In this document: positions 8,077 through 15,306 of the stretch, one piece after another
How positions within the stretch are numbered: the stretch's first letter is position 1
Layout: each line of letters begins with the position of its first letter
Assembly (NCBI GenBank): GCA_040006755.1
Contig: JBDTWJ010000059.1
Coordinates: 1 to 20,108, forward strand
Origin: JAENVT01 sp040006755
GTDB lineage: Bacteria; Actinomycetota; Acidimicrobiia; Acidimicrobiales; Ilumatobacteraceae
Direction: 5' to 3'
Length of the DNA stretch: 20,108 nucleotides
Notes under the pieces: generated by a model
Told to the model about the DNA's origin: nothing
Seen by the model: the letters and a program-made list of their open reading frames with translations, nothing else
Database searches by the model: none
Translations under genes and position numbers: made by a program

Positions 8077-8138
8077 GCGGCGATTCTGTCATGAGCGCGG
8101 TCTGCTCCACCGAGCCGGTGCCGTTACGGTGATCGACG

Positions 8139-9689
8139 ATGACCGACGACATCACTCGCTACGACGCAGTCGAGGCGTACTGCGGCCAACTGAGCGTCGA
8201 GCCAGGCGGCTCGATCGACCTCCACGTCTCGTGCCGCGCCGACCGCTACGACATCGAGGTCCACCGCTGGGGCGCAGAGCAAGAGTTGGTGTGGAGCGTT
8301 GCTGATCTACCCGGTGAGGAACAGACGACACCCTCCGATGCAGATTCCAACGGTTGCGGATGGAGCGTGAGCGTCACCGTGCCGATCGATCCGACATGGC
8401 GCAGCGGTTTCTATCTCGTCACGCTGCGGACCCACGATGCACCGCCCGATCGCGCGGTCGGATTCGCGGGGTTCGTGGTGGGGTCGGGAACGCAGCGGGC
8501 GCGGGCCTTGTTGGTGCTGGCAACCAACACGTACAACGCCTACAACAGTTGGGGCGGCAAGAGCCTGTACACCGGAGGATGGCGCGTGTCGTTCGCCCGT
8601 CCGTTCGGCAGGGGAATGCTGATGCGACCCTCGACCGAACGAGACGACCGCAAGGCTCGGCCGAGATTCCGCGGTGAGGAGCCCGATGCCGATGGGGCGA
8701 TCTACCAGGAATACCGATTCGCCAACGGGTATCCGGGCTTCATGAGCTCGGCCGGATGGTTCACCTACGAACGGAGGTTCGTGGAATGGGCTGAGGCGGA
8801 AGGTCTCGAGTTCGACTACGCCGTCTCGAGCGATCTCGATCGCGATCTCGACATCGCCGCAGGATACGACCTCCTGCTCGGTGTGGGTCACGACGAGTAC
8901 TGGTCGGCGGGCCAGCGTGCGGCGCTCGAGCAGCACATCGCGCGCGGTGGCAACTACGTCAGCATGTCGGGCAACACGATGTTCTGGCAGGTCCGGTTGG
9001 AAGACGACCGTCGGGCAATGGTCTGTTACAAGTACAAGGCCCACGACATCGATCCCGTGGTGGGCACCGACGCGCAAACGACGATGTCGGGGATGTGGGC
9101 CGATCCCCTCGTCGGTCGTCCAGAGACCGCTGTGCTCGGGGCGGGTTCGGCGTACGGGTTGTACAGCCGCTTCGGGGCGGCGATGCCACGTGGCTCGGGC
9201 GCGTTCACGGTGTATCGCAACGACCACTGGATGTTCGCAGGTACCGGCTTACGTTACGGCGACCTGCTGGGTGCCGATGACGGTGTGGTCGGATATGAAA
9301 CCGTCGGATGCCGGCTGGGTCTCGATGACTACCAGTTGCCCATCGCAGCCGGTGGCGACGGATCACCCGAAGACGTCGAGGTTGTTGCGTTCACGCCATC
9401 GTCGAACTTGGCGATGGGCGAGTATCCCGCATCCATTGCCGCGCTCGACGATCAAGGCGACCTCGAATTCGTGGCGTCGCGCTTGCACGGTCGGGTCGAC
9501 GACGAATCATTGGCGCGTTACCGGTACGGCAACGCGATGATGCTGACCTGCCGCCCGTTTGGCGACGACGGAGGGGAGGTCGTCACCGTTGGCTCGACGG
9601 ATTGGGTGTACGGCCTCGCCGACCCTCTCGTCGCGCGCGTCACTCGCAACATCATCGACCACGCACTCGAGTCAGGTGACACTCATTGA
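8139..9689 (+). CDS. N,N-dimethylformamidase large-subunit-like protein
   Basis: A 516-residue protein resembling the catalytic part of the N,N-dimethylformamidase large (beta) subunit, an iron-dependent amidohydrolase. An N-terminal beta-sandwich-like segment (about 15-115) precedes the core. The core has LVLATNTYNAYNSWGGKSLY (125-144), a YQEYRFANGYPGF segment, and LLGVGHDEYWS (246-256) with an Asp-Glu-Tyr cluster of the kind that could help bind iron. SMSGNTMFWQVR follows. The canonical large subunit is considerably longer (around 750 residues), and no small-subunit gene is recognisable beside it, so true DMF hydrolysis is not assured. The start at ATG 8139 is 62 bp from a divergent hydrolase gene. 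Its TGA overlaps the TTG of the next gene, so the two are co-translated. Confidence 0.8.
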   Translation: MTDDITRYDAVEAYCGQLSVEPGGSIDLHVSCRADRYDIEVHRWGAEQELVWSVADLPGEEQTTPSDADSNGCGWSVSVTVPIDPTWRSGFYLVTLRTHDAPPDRAVGFAGFVVGSGTQRARALLVLATNTYNAYNSWGGKSLYTGGWRVSFARPFGRGMLMRPSTERDDRKARPRFRGEEPDADGAIYQEYRFANGYPGFMSSAGWFTYERRFVEWAEAEGLEFDYAVSSDLDRDLDIAAGYDLLLGVGHDEYWSAGQRAALEQHIARGGNYVSMSGNTMFWQVRLEDDRRAMVCYKYKAHDIDPVVGTDAQTTMSGMWADPLVGRPETAVLGAGSAYGLYSRFGAAMPRGSGAFTVYRNDHWMFAGTGLRYGDLLGADDGVVGYETVGCRLGLDDYQLPIAAGGDGSPEDVEVVAFTPSSNLAMGEYPASIAALDDQGDLEFVASRLHGRVDDESLARYRYGNAMMLTCRPFGDDGGEVVTVGSTDWVYGLADPLVARVTRNIIDHALESGDTH

Positions 9690-9958
9690 CGCGTCGGCAC
9701 CGTTGGCTGGCGGCCGTACTCGTCGTCTTCGTCGCCGGGTGCGGACCGGCGCCACGTGACGAGGCTCGTGACTCGCTCGTCAAGCAACTGCAGGAAGGCG
9801 GCCTCGACCAGAAGACGGCCGAATGCGTCGTCGAGTCGTTCTTTGCGAGCAAGACCGACGACGAGTTGAAGGGCTTCTTCGATCGACCGGAGCTGACCCC
9901 CGAGGAAGCGGTCGAGTTTGCCGCACTCGGAAAGAGGTGCGCCAGCTCGACCGGATAG
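9686..9958 (+). CDS. Small predicted lipoprotein
   Basis: A 90-residue protein with a classic lipoprotein signal: basic RRHRW at the N-terminus, a hydrophobic stretch LAAVLVVFVAG and a lipobox VAGC with Cys19. The remaining roughly 70 residues are charged and predicted exported and membrane-anchored. They contain two further Cys (CVVESFF and RCASSTG) that could form a disulfide, and resemble small actinobacterial lipoproteins of unknown function. The start is TTG 9686, overlapping the TGA of the preceding gene by 3 bases (TTGA). No other in-frame start keeps the signal peptide. The coupling suggests joint expression with the dimethylformamidase-like protein, but no functional link is established. 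Confidence 0.75.
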   Translation: MTRRHRWLAAVLVVFVAGCGPAPRDEARDSLVKQLQEGGLDQKTAECVVESFFASKTDDELKGFFDRPELTPEEAVEFAALGKRCASSTG

Positions 9959-9990
9959 TTGCCTCGTCGAATCGGCGCGCCCGGTAGCTT

Positions 9991-10020
9991 TACGATTTGT
10001 ACATCATGCTCGAGGGAGGT
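9991..10020 (+). promoter_or_regulatory. Candidate -10 and strong Shine-Dalgarno before the nitrilase gene
   Basis: A TACGAT hexamer (9991-9996) matching the actinobacterial TANNNT -10 pattern lies about 30 bp before the nitrilase start. It is followed by the Shine-Dalgarno GGGAGGT (10014-10020), placed 6 bp before GTG 10027. This Shine-Dalgarno decides the start codon over the upstream in-frame TTG 9997 and ATG 10006. No -35 is evident, so the promoter half is tentative and the ribosome binding site is solid. Confidence 0.4.
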
Positions 10021-10026
10021 GCGCCA

Positions 10027-10953
10027 GTGTCACGAATCCTCACCGTCGCCGCGGCGCAGCTCGGGCCGGTGCAGCGTCGTCACAGCCGCAAGCAGGTGGT
10101 TGCGCGGATGATCGCGTTGCTGCATCAGTCCGCGGAGCACGGTGTCGAACTCGTCGTCTATCCCGAACTGGCGCTGACCACCTTCTTCCCACGTTGGTTC
10201 GTCGACAACATCGCCGAAGCTGACCACTGGTACGAGCGCTCGATGCCAAACGCTGCGACTCAGCCACTTTTCGACGAGGCGCGACGGCTCGGCATCGGGT
10301 TCTGTATCGGTTATGCGCTGCTCGACGACGCCGGTCACCGGTGGAACGTGCAGACACTTGTCGAACGCGACGGCTCGATCGTTGCCAGTTACTCGAAATC
10401 GCACATCCCCGGCCACGAGCACAACGAGCCCGATCGCCCCTTCCAACATGCAGAGCGGTACTACTTCGAACCGTCGCCCGACGGCTTCGGCGTGTGGCGA
10501 GCATTCGGCGGTTTGCTGGGAATGATGATCTGCAACGACCGTCGCTGGCCCGAGAGCTACCGCGTCATGGGGTTGCAAGGCGTCGAGATGATCCTGTGTG
10601 GCTACAACACCCCGATCCACTATGTGCCGGATCCGAGCCAGGACATCCTGCAGGGTTTCCACAACGCGTTGGTGATGCAGGCCGGTGCGTATCAGAACGG
10701 CACATGGATGGTCGGCGTTGCCAAAGGTGGTGTCGAAGAAGGTGTCGACTCACTTGCGCAGTCGATGATCATCGCCCCGAGCGGGCAGATCGTTGCCCAA
10801 GCCTTGACCACCGACGACGAGTTGGTCGTCGCCCGTTGTGATCTCGATTGGTGCCAGCGGTACAAGGGCACGCTGTTCGACTTCGACCGCTACCGCCGCC
10901 CAGAGTTGTACGCCCGCATCACTGGCCAACGCGGCGTGATCGAGCCTGCCTGA
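10027..10953 (+). CDS. N-carbamoyl-D-amino acid hydrolase-like nitrilase superfamily protein
   Basis: A 308-residue cytosolic amidase of the nitrilase superfamily, closest by motif to N-carbamoyl-D-amino acid hydrolase. That enzyme converts N-carbamoyl amino acids to the amino acid, CO2 and ammonia. The Glu-Lys-Cys triad is in place: E47 in VYPELALTTFFPRW, K124 in YSKSHIPGH, and C169 in MMICNDRRWPE. The spacing is close to that of the Agrobacterium enzyme (E47, K127, C172). RPFQHAERYYFEP and YRVMGLQGVEMILCGYNTP are also characteristic. The GTG start was chosen for the adjacent GGGAGGT. The stop overlaps the ATG of the next gene within the loop of a perfect hairpin. The natural substrate could be any ureido acid from hydantoin or pyrimidine breakdown. 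Confidence 0.9.
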   Translation: MSRILTVAAAQLGPVQRRHSRKQVVARMIALLHQSAEHGVELVVYPELALTTFFPRWFVDNIAEADHWYERSMPNAATQPLFDEARRLGIGFCIGYALLDDAGHRWNVQTLVERDGSIVASYSKSHIPGHEHNEPDRPFQHAERYYFEPSPDGFGVWRAFGGLLGMMICNDRRWPESYRVMGLQGVEMILCGYNTPIHYVPDPSQDILQGFHNALVMQAGAYQNGTWMVGVAKGGVEEGVDSLAQSMIIAPSGQIVAQALTTDDELVVARCDLDWCQRYKGTLFDFDRYRRPELYARITGQRGVIEPA

Positions 10954-10970
10954 TGGGCTCGATCACGCCG
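10932..10970 (+). promoter_or_regulatory. Perfect hairpin presenting the nitrilase stop / amidohydrolase start in its loop
   Basis: Arms CGGCGTGATCGAGCC (10932-10946) and GGCTCGATCACGCCG (10956-10970) are exact complements forming a 15-bp stem. The 9-nt loop TGCCTGATG contains the nitrilase TGA (10951-10953) and the amidohydrolase ATG (10953-10955). In the mRNA this would display the stop-start overlap in a loop and hide any upstream Shine-Dalgarno, a layout suited to strict translational coupling. The structure is read directly from the sequence; the regulatory role is inferred. Confidence 0.55.
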
Positions 10971-11975
10971 GGACTGGTGTGCGGCCACCACCACCTCTAT
11001 TCGGCGCTCGCCCGCGGTATGCCGGCGCCCCCGAAGCAACCGAGCAACTTCATCGAGATTCTCGAACAGGTGTGGTGGCGGCTCGACGTCGCCCTCGATG
11101 AGGAGATGATCCGCTGGTCGGCGATGCTCGGCGCGACCGAGGCACTGCTGTGCGGAACGACGGGGATCATCGACCACCACGAGAGCCCTTCGGCCATCGA
11201 CGGCAGCCTGTCGATCATTGCCGATGCGTGCGCCGAGGTGGGTGTGCGCGTCAACTGCGCGTACGGCATCACCGACCGTCATGGTTCACAGCAGGCTGCG
11301 CAGGGACTCGCGGAGAACGAGCGGTACCTACGGGCTGGCGGACGCGGGATGGTGGGCGTGCATGCCGCTTTCACCTGCAAAGACGAGACCCTGGCCGCGG
11401 CCGCGCAGTTGGCCGCGGATCTCGGCGTCGGTGTGCATGTGCATGTCGCCGAGGGCGTTGCCGACCGCGATGCAGGCGCGCGCCTCGAACCGCTGGCTGC
11501 CGACGATTGGCTGCTCGTCCACTGCGTGCATCTCGACCGGCCGCTGCCCGGCACCATTGCCCACAATCCGCGATCGAACATGAACAACGCGGTCGGCTAT
11601 TCGGCTCCTACTGAACGACCGAATCGTGTTGTGTTGGGGACGGATGGCATCGGCGCCGACATGCTGGAAGAGGCGCGGCTCGCGTACGTGCGCCTGCGCG
11701 AGCACGACATTGCTGCCGCGCCTGACGTCGTCTGGGGATGGCTGCAGGAGGGATACCGATTCTTTCCTGAATGTCGCGATGACCGAGTCGAGTTCAACTA
11801 CGACCACGTCGACAGTGCTTGGCACACCGCGTTCACGCCGGGAGTGCGGGCCGTCAACGTCACGCTTGGTTCGGGCGAGGTGGTGGTGCACGATGGTCGG
11901 CCGACGCGGGTCGACCTCGACGAGGTGCGCGCTAGATCTGCCGAACAGGCCGACCGGCTGTTCGCGAAGTTGTAG
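10953..11975 (+). CDS. SsnA-like amidohydrolase, shortened
   Basis: A 340-residue member of the metal-dependent amidohydrolase superfamily, most like SsnA and related aminohydrolases. Matching segments are PGLVCGHHHLYSALARG (metal ligands H12 and H14), WWRLDVALDEE, DHHESPSAIDGSLS, HVHVAEG (H164), LVHCVH (H190 or H193), HNPRSNMNNAVGY and LGTDGIGADMLEE (D231). Typical SsnA proteins have about 50 extra N-terminal residues and a longer C-terminus that together build a small beta-sandwich. Here the protein starts right at the first barrel strand and the tail is short. ATG 10953 overlaps the nitrilase stop. No in-frame start with a ribosome binding site lies upstream outside the nitrilase gene. A deaminase or ring-opening role on a purine- or pyrimidine-like compound is plausible. 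Confidence 0.85.
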   Translation: MGSITPGLVCGHHHLYSALARGMPAPPKQPSNFIEILEQVWWRLDVALDEEMIRWSAMLGATEALLCGTTGIIDHHESPSAIDGSLSIIADACAEVGVRVNCAYGITDRHGSQQAAQGLAENERYLRAGGRGMVGVHAAFTCKDETLAAAAQLAADLGVGVHVHVAEGVADRDAGARLEPLAADDWLLVHCVHLDRPLPGTIAHNPRSNMNNAVGYSAPTERPNRVVLGTDGIGADMLEEARLAYVRLREHDIAAAPDVVWGWLQEGYRFFPECRDDRVEFNYDHVDSAWHTAFTPGVRAVNVTLGSGEVVVHDGRPTRVDLDEVRARSAEQADRLFAKL

Positions 11976-11996
11976 GTCGATTCTGAAAGGGCCCGC

Positions 11997-13004
11997 ATGA
12001 CCACACCAGCCGCCATCTATCTCCAAGACGCGCATTCGATCCGCGAGGGAATGGACTTCGCCAGATACGCCGAGTCGAAAGGGTTCGATGCCGTGTGGCA
12101 GGCCGACAGCCGGCTGGTGCGCGATGCCGTCGTGCCGATGGCGGCGTTCGCAGCGGTGACCGACACGATCACGATCGGGTCGGGTGTCGTCGATTGCTGG
12201 ACCCGAAATCCGGCTCGGCTGGCCTCGACATTTTCGACGCTCGACGATCTCGCGCCCGGCCGCGTCATCCTTGGCATCGGCGCGTGGTGGGATCCCCTGG
12301 CAGCGAAGGTGGGGGTCCGGCGCGATAGTCCACTGCGGGCGATGCGCGAGATCGTCACGGCGGTCCGCGCTCTGTTGCACAACGAGACCGTCACCTTCGA
12401 CGGCCAGTATGTGCATCTCGACGGGGTTGAACTCGACTACGTGTATCAAGAGCGTCGCCCGAAGGACGTGCCGATCTACATCGGCGCAACCGGGATGAAG
12501 ATGATGGAGCTCACGGGCGAGATCGCCGACGGTGTGGTACTGAACTACCTCGTGTCGCCCGAGTACAACCAGCAAGCAATCGAAGCGCTGCAGATCGGTC
12601 TCGAGCGTGCGGGTCGCAAACTCGACGACATCGATCGCCCGCAGTTGGTTGTCTGCTCGGTGCACGAGGATCGCGAAACTGCGCTCGACATGGCTCGGCT
12701 GATGGTCACCCAATATCTCGGCCAGCAACCGCACATCATGAAGGCCTCCGGTGTGCCACAGAGCCTGCTCGACCGCGTCGGCGAGGTGCTGACCTGGCCG
12801 GCCACTCACGAACAGGTGGTCGCGGCATCCAAGTTGGTGCCCGACGAGATCGTGCAGATGCTCACCGCGTCTGGCACTCCGGCAGAAGCTCGCGAGCGTG
12901 CGTCGCACTACATCCGCAACGGTTGCACGTGCCCGATCCTCTACCCGCTCGGCGACGTCCACGCCACGATCGACGCCTTCACGAACTGGACCGCGACTGC
13001 GTAG
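11997..13004 (+). CDS. LLM-class flavin/F420-dependent oxidoreductase
   Basis: A 335-residue TIM-barrel oxidoreductase of the luciferase-like monooxygenase family, using F420 or FMN. Family landmarks are the first strand and helix (IREGMDFARYAESKGFDAVWQAD), PMAAFAAVTDTITIGSGV, RNPARLASTFSTLDDLAPGRVILGIGAW, VPIYIGATGMKMMELTGEIADGVVLNYLVS and a C-terminal SGTPAEARERASHYIRNGC segment. It starts at ATG 11997, 21 bp after the amidohydrolase stop, with an AAAGGG Shine-Dalgarno. It is the last gene of the plus-strand cluster. Whether it is an F420-dependent reductase or dehydrogenase, or an FMNH2 monooxygenase like RutA, cannot be settled from the motif level. The overall N-terminal style favours the F420 group common in actinobacteria. 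Confidence 0.9.
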   Translation: MTTPAAIYLQDAHSIREGMDFARYAESKGFDAVWQADSRLVRDAVVPMAAFAAVTDTITIGSGVVDCWTRNPARLASTFSTLDDLAPGRVILGIGAWWDPLAAKVGVRRDSPLRAMREIVTAVRALLHNETVTFDGQYVHLDGVELDYVYQERRPKDVPIYIGATGMKMMELTGEIADGVVLNYLVSPEYNQQAIEALQIGLERAGRKLDDIDRPQLVVCSVHEDRETALDMARLMVTQYLGQQPHIMKASGVPQSLLDRVGEVLTWPATHEQVVAASKLVPDEIVQMLTASGTPAEARERASHYIRNGCTCPILYPLGDVHATIDAFTNWTATA

Positions 13005-13105
13005 GCGCTCCCGATTCACAGCGTTGGCGTCTGCGGACCCTATGTTCCAGCAGACCCATTCCCAGGTTGTGGTGCAACAGAACGTCTCATGCGCCAACTG
13101 ATGGC

Positions 13106-13228
13106 TCAACGCGTTTTTTCGGGCGCTTGCCGATTCCTGTAGTGCGTCTGGCGCGTGCGGCCAACCGCCGCGCATGCTGCGCTTGTGCCCACCACAGGTG
13201 TGAGCTCGTTGATAGCGCCTTCGATCAT
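13106..13228 (-). pseudogene. Truncated IS3-type transposase orfB remnant
   Basis: On the minus strand an ATG at 13228 overlaps the orfA stop as ATGA. It opens a 40-codon frame (MIEGAINELTPVVGTSAACA onward, through GRTRQTHYRNRQAPEKTR) ending at TGA 13108-13106. This is the N-terminal start typical of orfB proteins that follow this kind of orfA. The DDE integrase core expected over the next roughly 250 codons is absent: the sequence runs out into the 3' end of the LLM gene within 100 bp. A run of six A at the break suggests an early frameshift as well. The element can no longer encode an active transposase. Confidence 0.65.
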
Positions 13229-13629
13229 CTCGTCTCGTCGGACTTGGTCGCTGCGCTGTCGGTCACGAGTTCCTCCAACAGCGCCGAGACTTTTCCCTGC
13301 ACCTCGATCACGGAGCGAGCTCGTGAGAGATCGCCCTCCAGTCGTTGGACTTGATGTCGAAGCCTCGCGTTCTCCCGCTCAATGGGATCATGAGGTGGTC
13401 GGCCAGGTTTGCCCGCCAGCGCCTCGATGGCTCCGCGGTCGCGTTGCTTGCGCCATTCCGACAGCAACGACGTGTACAGCACCTCACGCCGCAGCAGGTC
13501 GCCCTTGCCGTCGCGATCGAGACTCTCGTATTCCGCGAGGATGTCCAACTTGTAAGCGGCTCCGTACCTCCGGCGCGTCAGCGGTACGAGCAGGTCGGGC
13601 ACATCCGGTTCCGAATCTATGATCGCCAT
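13225..13629 (-). CDS. IS3-family-type transposase OrfA (helix-turn-helix subunit)
   Basis: A 134-residue OrfA-type protein. A helix-turn-helix region (about 25-70: RRRYGAAYKLDILAEYES, then LLRREVLYTSLLSEWRKQRD) is followed by GAIEALAGKPGRPP and a heptad-rich coil (about 85-120: ENARLRHQVQRLEGDLSRAR). This is the layout used for end binding and dimerisation in IS3-like elements. It starts at ATG 13629, chosen for the excellent GGAGGGAG about 6-13 bp upstream. The same frame runs on upstream through pilT only as an antisense shadow. OrfB is reduced to a 40-codon stub. No convincing terminal inverted repeats or target duplication were found by eye. This is a relic inserted between the catabolic cluster and pilT. 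Confidence 0.75.
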   Translation of the reverse strand: MAIIDSEPDVPDLLVPLTRRRYGAAYKLDILAEYESLDRDGKGDLLRREVLYTSLLSEWRKQRDRGAIEALAGKPGRPPHDPIERENARLRHQVQRLEGDLSRARSVIEVQGKVSALLEELVTDSAATKSDETR

Positions 13630-13743
13630 GGGAATCTCCCTCCGTTGCTTGTTCAGCTTGGGTCGGCCGCGCCATGCCGGCTGCGACAAGAAATCCCCCA
13701 ATCGGCCTGGAAATGGGGAATCCGGGGTCGAGGGGCCGTTCGA

Positions 13744-14889
13744 GTGGCCGACCAAGTGGATGTGCCCGATCTCCTGTCGCCTGTAGCGGTGCCCACGGCG
13801 CTCGCACCACGAACTCCGGAGCACATCGACGAACTGCTCGACGAGTGCTTGCGGATGGGTGGGTCCGATCTGCACCTTGCGGCCGGCGCTCCGCCCACCG
13901 CTCGCGTCAACGGGTCGCTGGTTCCGTTCGAGGAATACGCAGTGCTTCGTCCCGACGTGATCGAGCACCTCGTCTTCTCGATCCTCGACGAGCGCAAGAT
14001 CTTGGCGTTCAACAACGAGCTCGAGTTGGATACGAGCTACTCGATCCCCGGTAAGAGCCGCTTCAGGATGAACGTGTTCCGCCAGCGAGGGTCCATCGGC
14101 GCTGTGCTGCGCACAATCCCGTTTCACATCCCCGACTTCGAGAGCTTGCACATGCCCCCGGTGATCCGCACCTTCGCGCAACTCCCCCGAGGGCTGGTGT
14201 TGGTGACAGGGCCAACCGGATCCGGAAAGTCGACGACGCTCGCCTCGCTGCTCGACATCATCAACCGCACCAAGGCCGTGCACATCCTGTCGTGCGAGGA
14301 CCCGATCGAGTTCCTCTACGGCCACAAGAGAGCAATCGTCAATCAGCGCGAGATCGGCGAGGACACCAAGAGCTTCGCCAACGCGTTGAAGCGCGCACTG
14401 CGCGAAGACCCTGACGTGATTCTCGTCGGCGAGATGCGCGACCTCGAGACGATCCACATGGCGTTGACAGCCGCCGAGACAGGACACCTGGTGTTCGCGA
14501 CGTTGCACACCCAGTCGGCCGCACAGACCGTCGACCGGATCGTCGACGTCTTCCCACCCGATCAGCAGGGCCAGATCCGCGTGATGCTGGCGACGTCACT
14601 GCAGGCCGTGGTCACGCAGCAACTGCTGCCGACCGCCGACGGCAACGGGCGCGCTGCCGCGGTCGAGATACTCATTGCCACACCGGCGGTTCGCAATCTG
14701 ATCCGGGAGCGCAAGGGCTATCAGTTGACCAGCCAGATGCAGTCCGGAGCCCGGTTCGGAATGGTGACCATGGACCAGAACCTCGCATCGCTAGTGCGAC
14801 TGCGTCGCATCAGCGTCGAGACCGCGTTGGAGTACGCATCCAATCCCGATGACCTGCGCACGCTCCTAGGCATCACAAGTCCTATCTAG
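13744..14889 (+). CDS. pilT: Type IV pilus retraction ATPase PilT
   Basis: A 381-residue hexameric secretion-superfamily ATPase that drives pilus retraction at the inner face of the membrane. The N-terminal PAS-like domain has GGSDLHLAAGAPPTARVNG. The ATPase core has Walker A GPTGSGKST (156-164), the Asp box ILSCEDPIEFLYGHKRAIVN, Walker B DVILVGEM (about 224-231) and the His box GHLVFATLHTQSA. The tail AVRNLIRERKG and MVTMDQNL is PilT-specific and argues against the PilB assembly ATPase. The GTG 13744 start was chosen for GAGGGG at 13730-13735. GTG 13756 and 13762 are alternatives. The open frame upstream runs antisense to the IS relic and is not real. No other pilus gene lies in the window. 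Confidence 0.93.
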   Translation: MADQVDVPDLLSPVAVPTALAPRTPEHIDELLDECLRMGGSDLHLAAGAPPTARVNGSLVPFEEYAVLRPDVIEHLVFSILDERKILAFNNELELDTSYSIPGKSRFRMNVFRQRGSIGAVLRTIPFHIPDFESLHMPPVIRTFAQLPRGLVLVTGPTGSGKSTTLASLLDIINRTKAVHILSCEDPIEFLYGHKRAIVNQREIGEDTKSFANALKRALREDPDVILVGEMRDLETIHMALTAAETGHLVFATLHTQSAAQTVDRIVDVFPPDQQGQIRVMLATSLQAVVTQQLLPTADGNGRAAAVEILIATPAVRNLIRERKGYQLTSQMQSGARFGMVTMDQNLASLVRLRRISVETALEYASNPDDLRTLLGITSPI

Positions 14890-14901
14890 GCGACATCGCG
14901 C

Positions 14902-15306
14902 TCACTCGATGCCGAGATGACGACGATAGGTGGCCACGGTCCAACGACTGATGCCCAGCACCTCGCCTGCAGCACTGTGTGAGCTGCCGGTCAATCCGAC
15001 GAGCCGGCGCAAGACGACACGTCGCCGCACCATCCCCATCGGCATGAGTTGAGCATCGATGACGATGTCCAACGCGTCCTCCAAGGTGCAGTCGAAATGT
15101 CGGGCAACGCCATGTACTCCAGACGATTCGAACACCGCCTTGATCCGCGGACGGTCTCGATTGATCAGCGCGCCGCGCAGAGCGGATGTCTCGATCCCTG
15201 TCCGCCTACAGGGTGAGCAGACAGTGCCGGTGTTGTCGCGAGCAAGGCGTCCGCCGCAGGACGAGCAGAGGACCGCGGCAATCGCGGGACCGCCGCTAGG
15301 CAGCAT
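14902..15306 (-). CDS. Zinc-ribbon / helix-turn-helix protein, partner of the sigma-like gene
   Basis: A 134-residue protein I cannot assign to a named family. The N-terminal part has two CxxC pairs (C14, C17, C30, C33) spaced as a small zinc ribbon. A basic, Leu/Val-rich middle follows (residues 40-105, including MVRRRVVLRRLVGLTG). The C-terminus is a likely helix-turn-helix (about 108-131: SSHSAAGEVLGISRWTVATYRRHLG) of the kind seen in sigma region 4 or response-regulator DNA-binding domains. Its ATG at 15306 lies 11 bp inside the end of the upstream sigma-like gene, so the two are translationally coupled. A DNA-binding regulator is likely. The target is unknown. Confidence 0.7.
   Translation of the reverse strand: MLPSGGPAIAAVLCSSCGGRLARDNTGTVCSPCRRTGIETSALRGALINRDRPRIKAVFESSGVHGVARHFDCTLEDALDIVIDAQLMPMGMVRRRVVLRRLVGLTGSSHSAAGEVLGISRWTVATYRRHLGIE

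Larger units (their letters stand above)
13106..13629 (-). mobile_element. Partial IS3-like insertion sequence relic
   Basis: The extent given is the coding remnant (orfA intact, orfB truncated), because the true ends are not recognisable. An imperfect inverted element lies just outside (aatcccccaat near 13691-13701 and atggggaatcc near 13712-13722) and could be a decayed terminus, but there is no matching copy on the orfB side. The 3' portion, including the DDE domain and the right end, has been deleted. Confidence 0.5.

Noticed and set aside
11328..13175. 615-residue open frame on the minus strand across the amidohydrolase and LLM genes
   Set aside because: Its translation is His/Arg/Asp-rich with no motif and lies exactly antisense to two clear enzyme genes. 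It is a typical high-GC shadow frame.
13345..13743. Upstream extension of pilT to ATG 13345
   Set aside because: This part is antisense to OrfA and reads as shadow sequence, while GTG 13744 has a good Shine-Dalgarno and a PilT-like N-terminus.
13225..14508. 427-residue minus-strand frame joining the transposase OrfA to sequence inside pilT
   Set aside because: Only the part from ATG 13629 down is OrfA-like and has a strong ribosome binding site. The rest is antisense to pilT.
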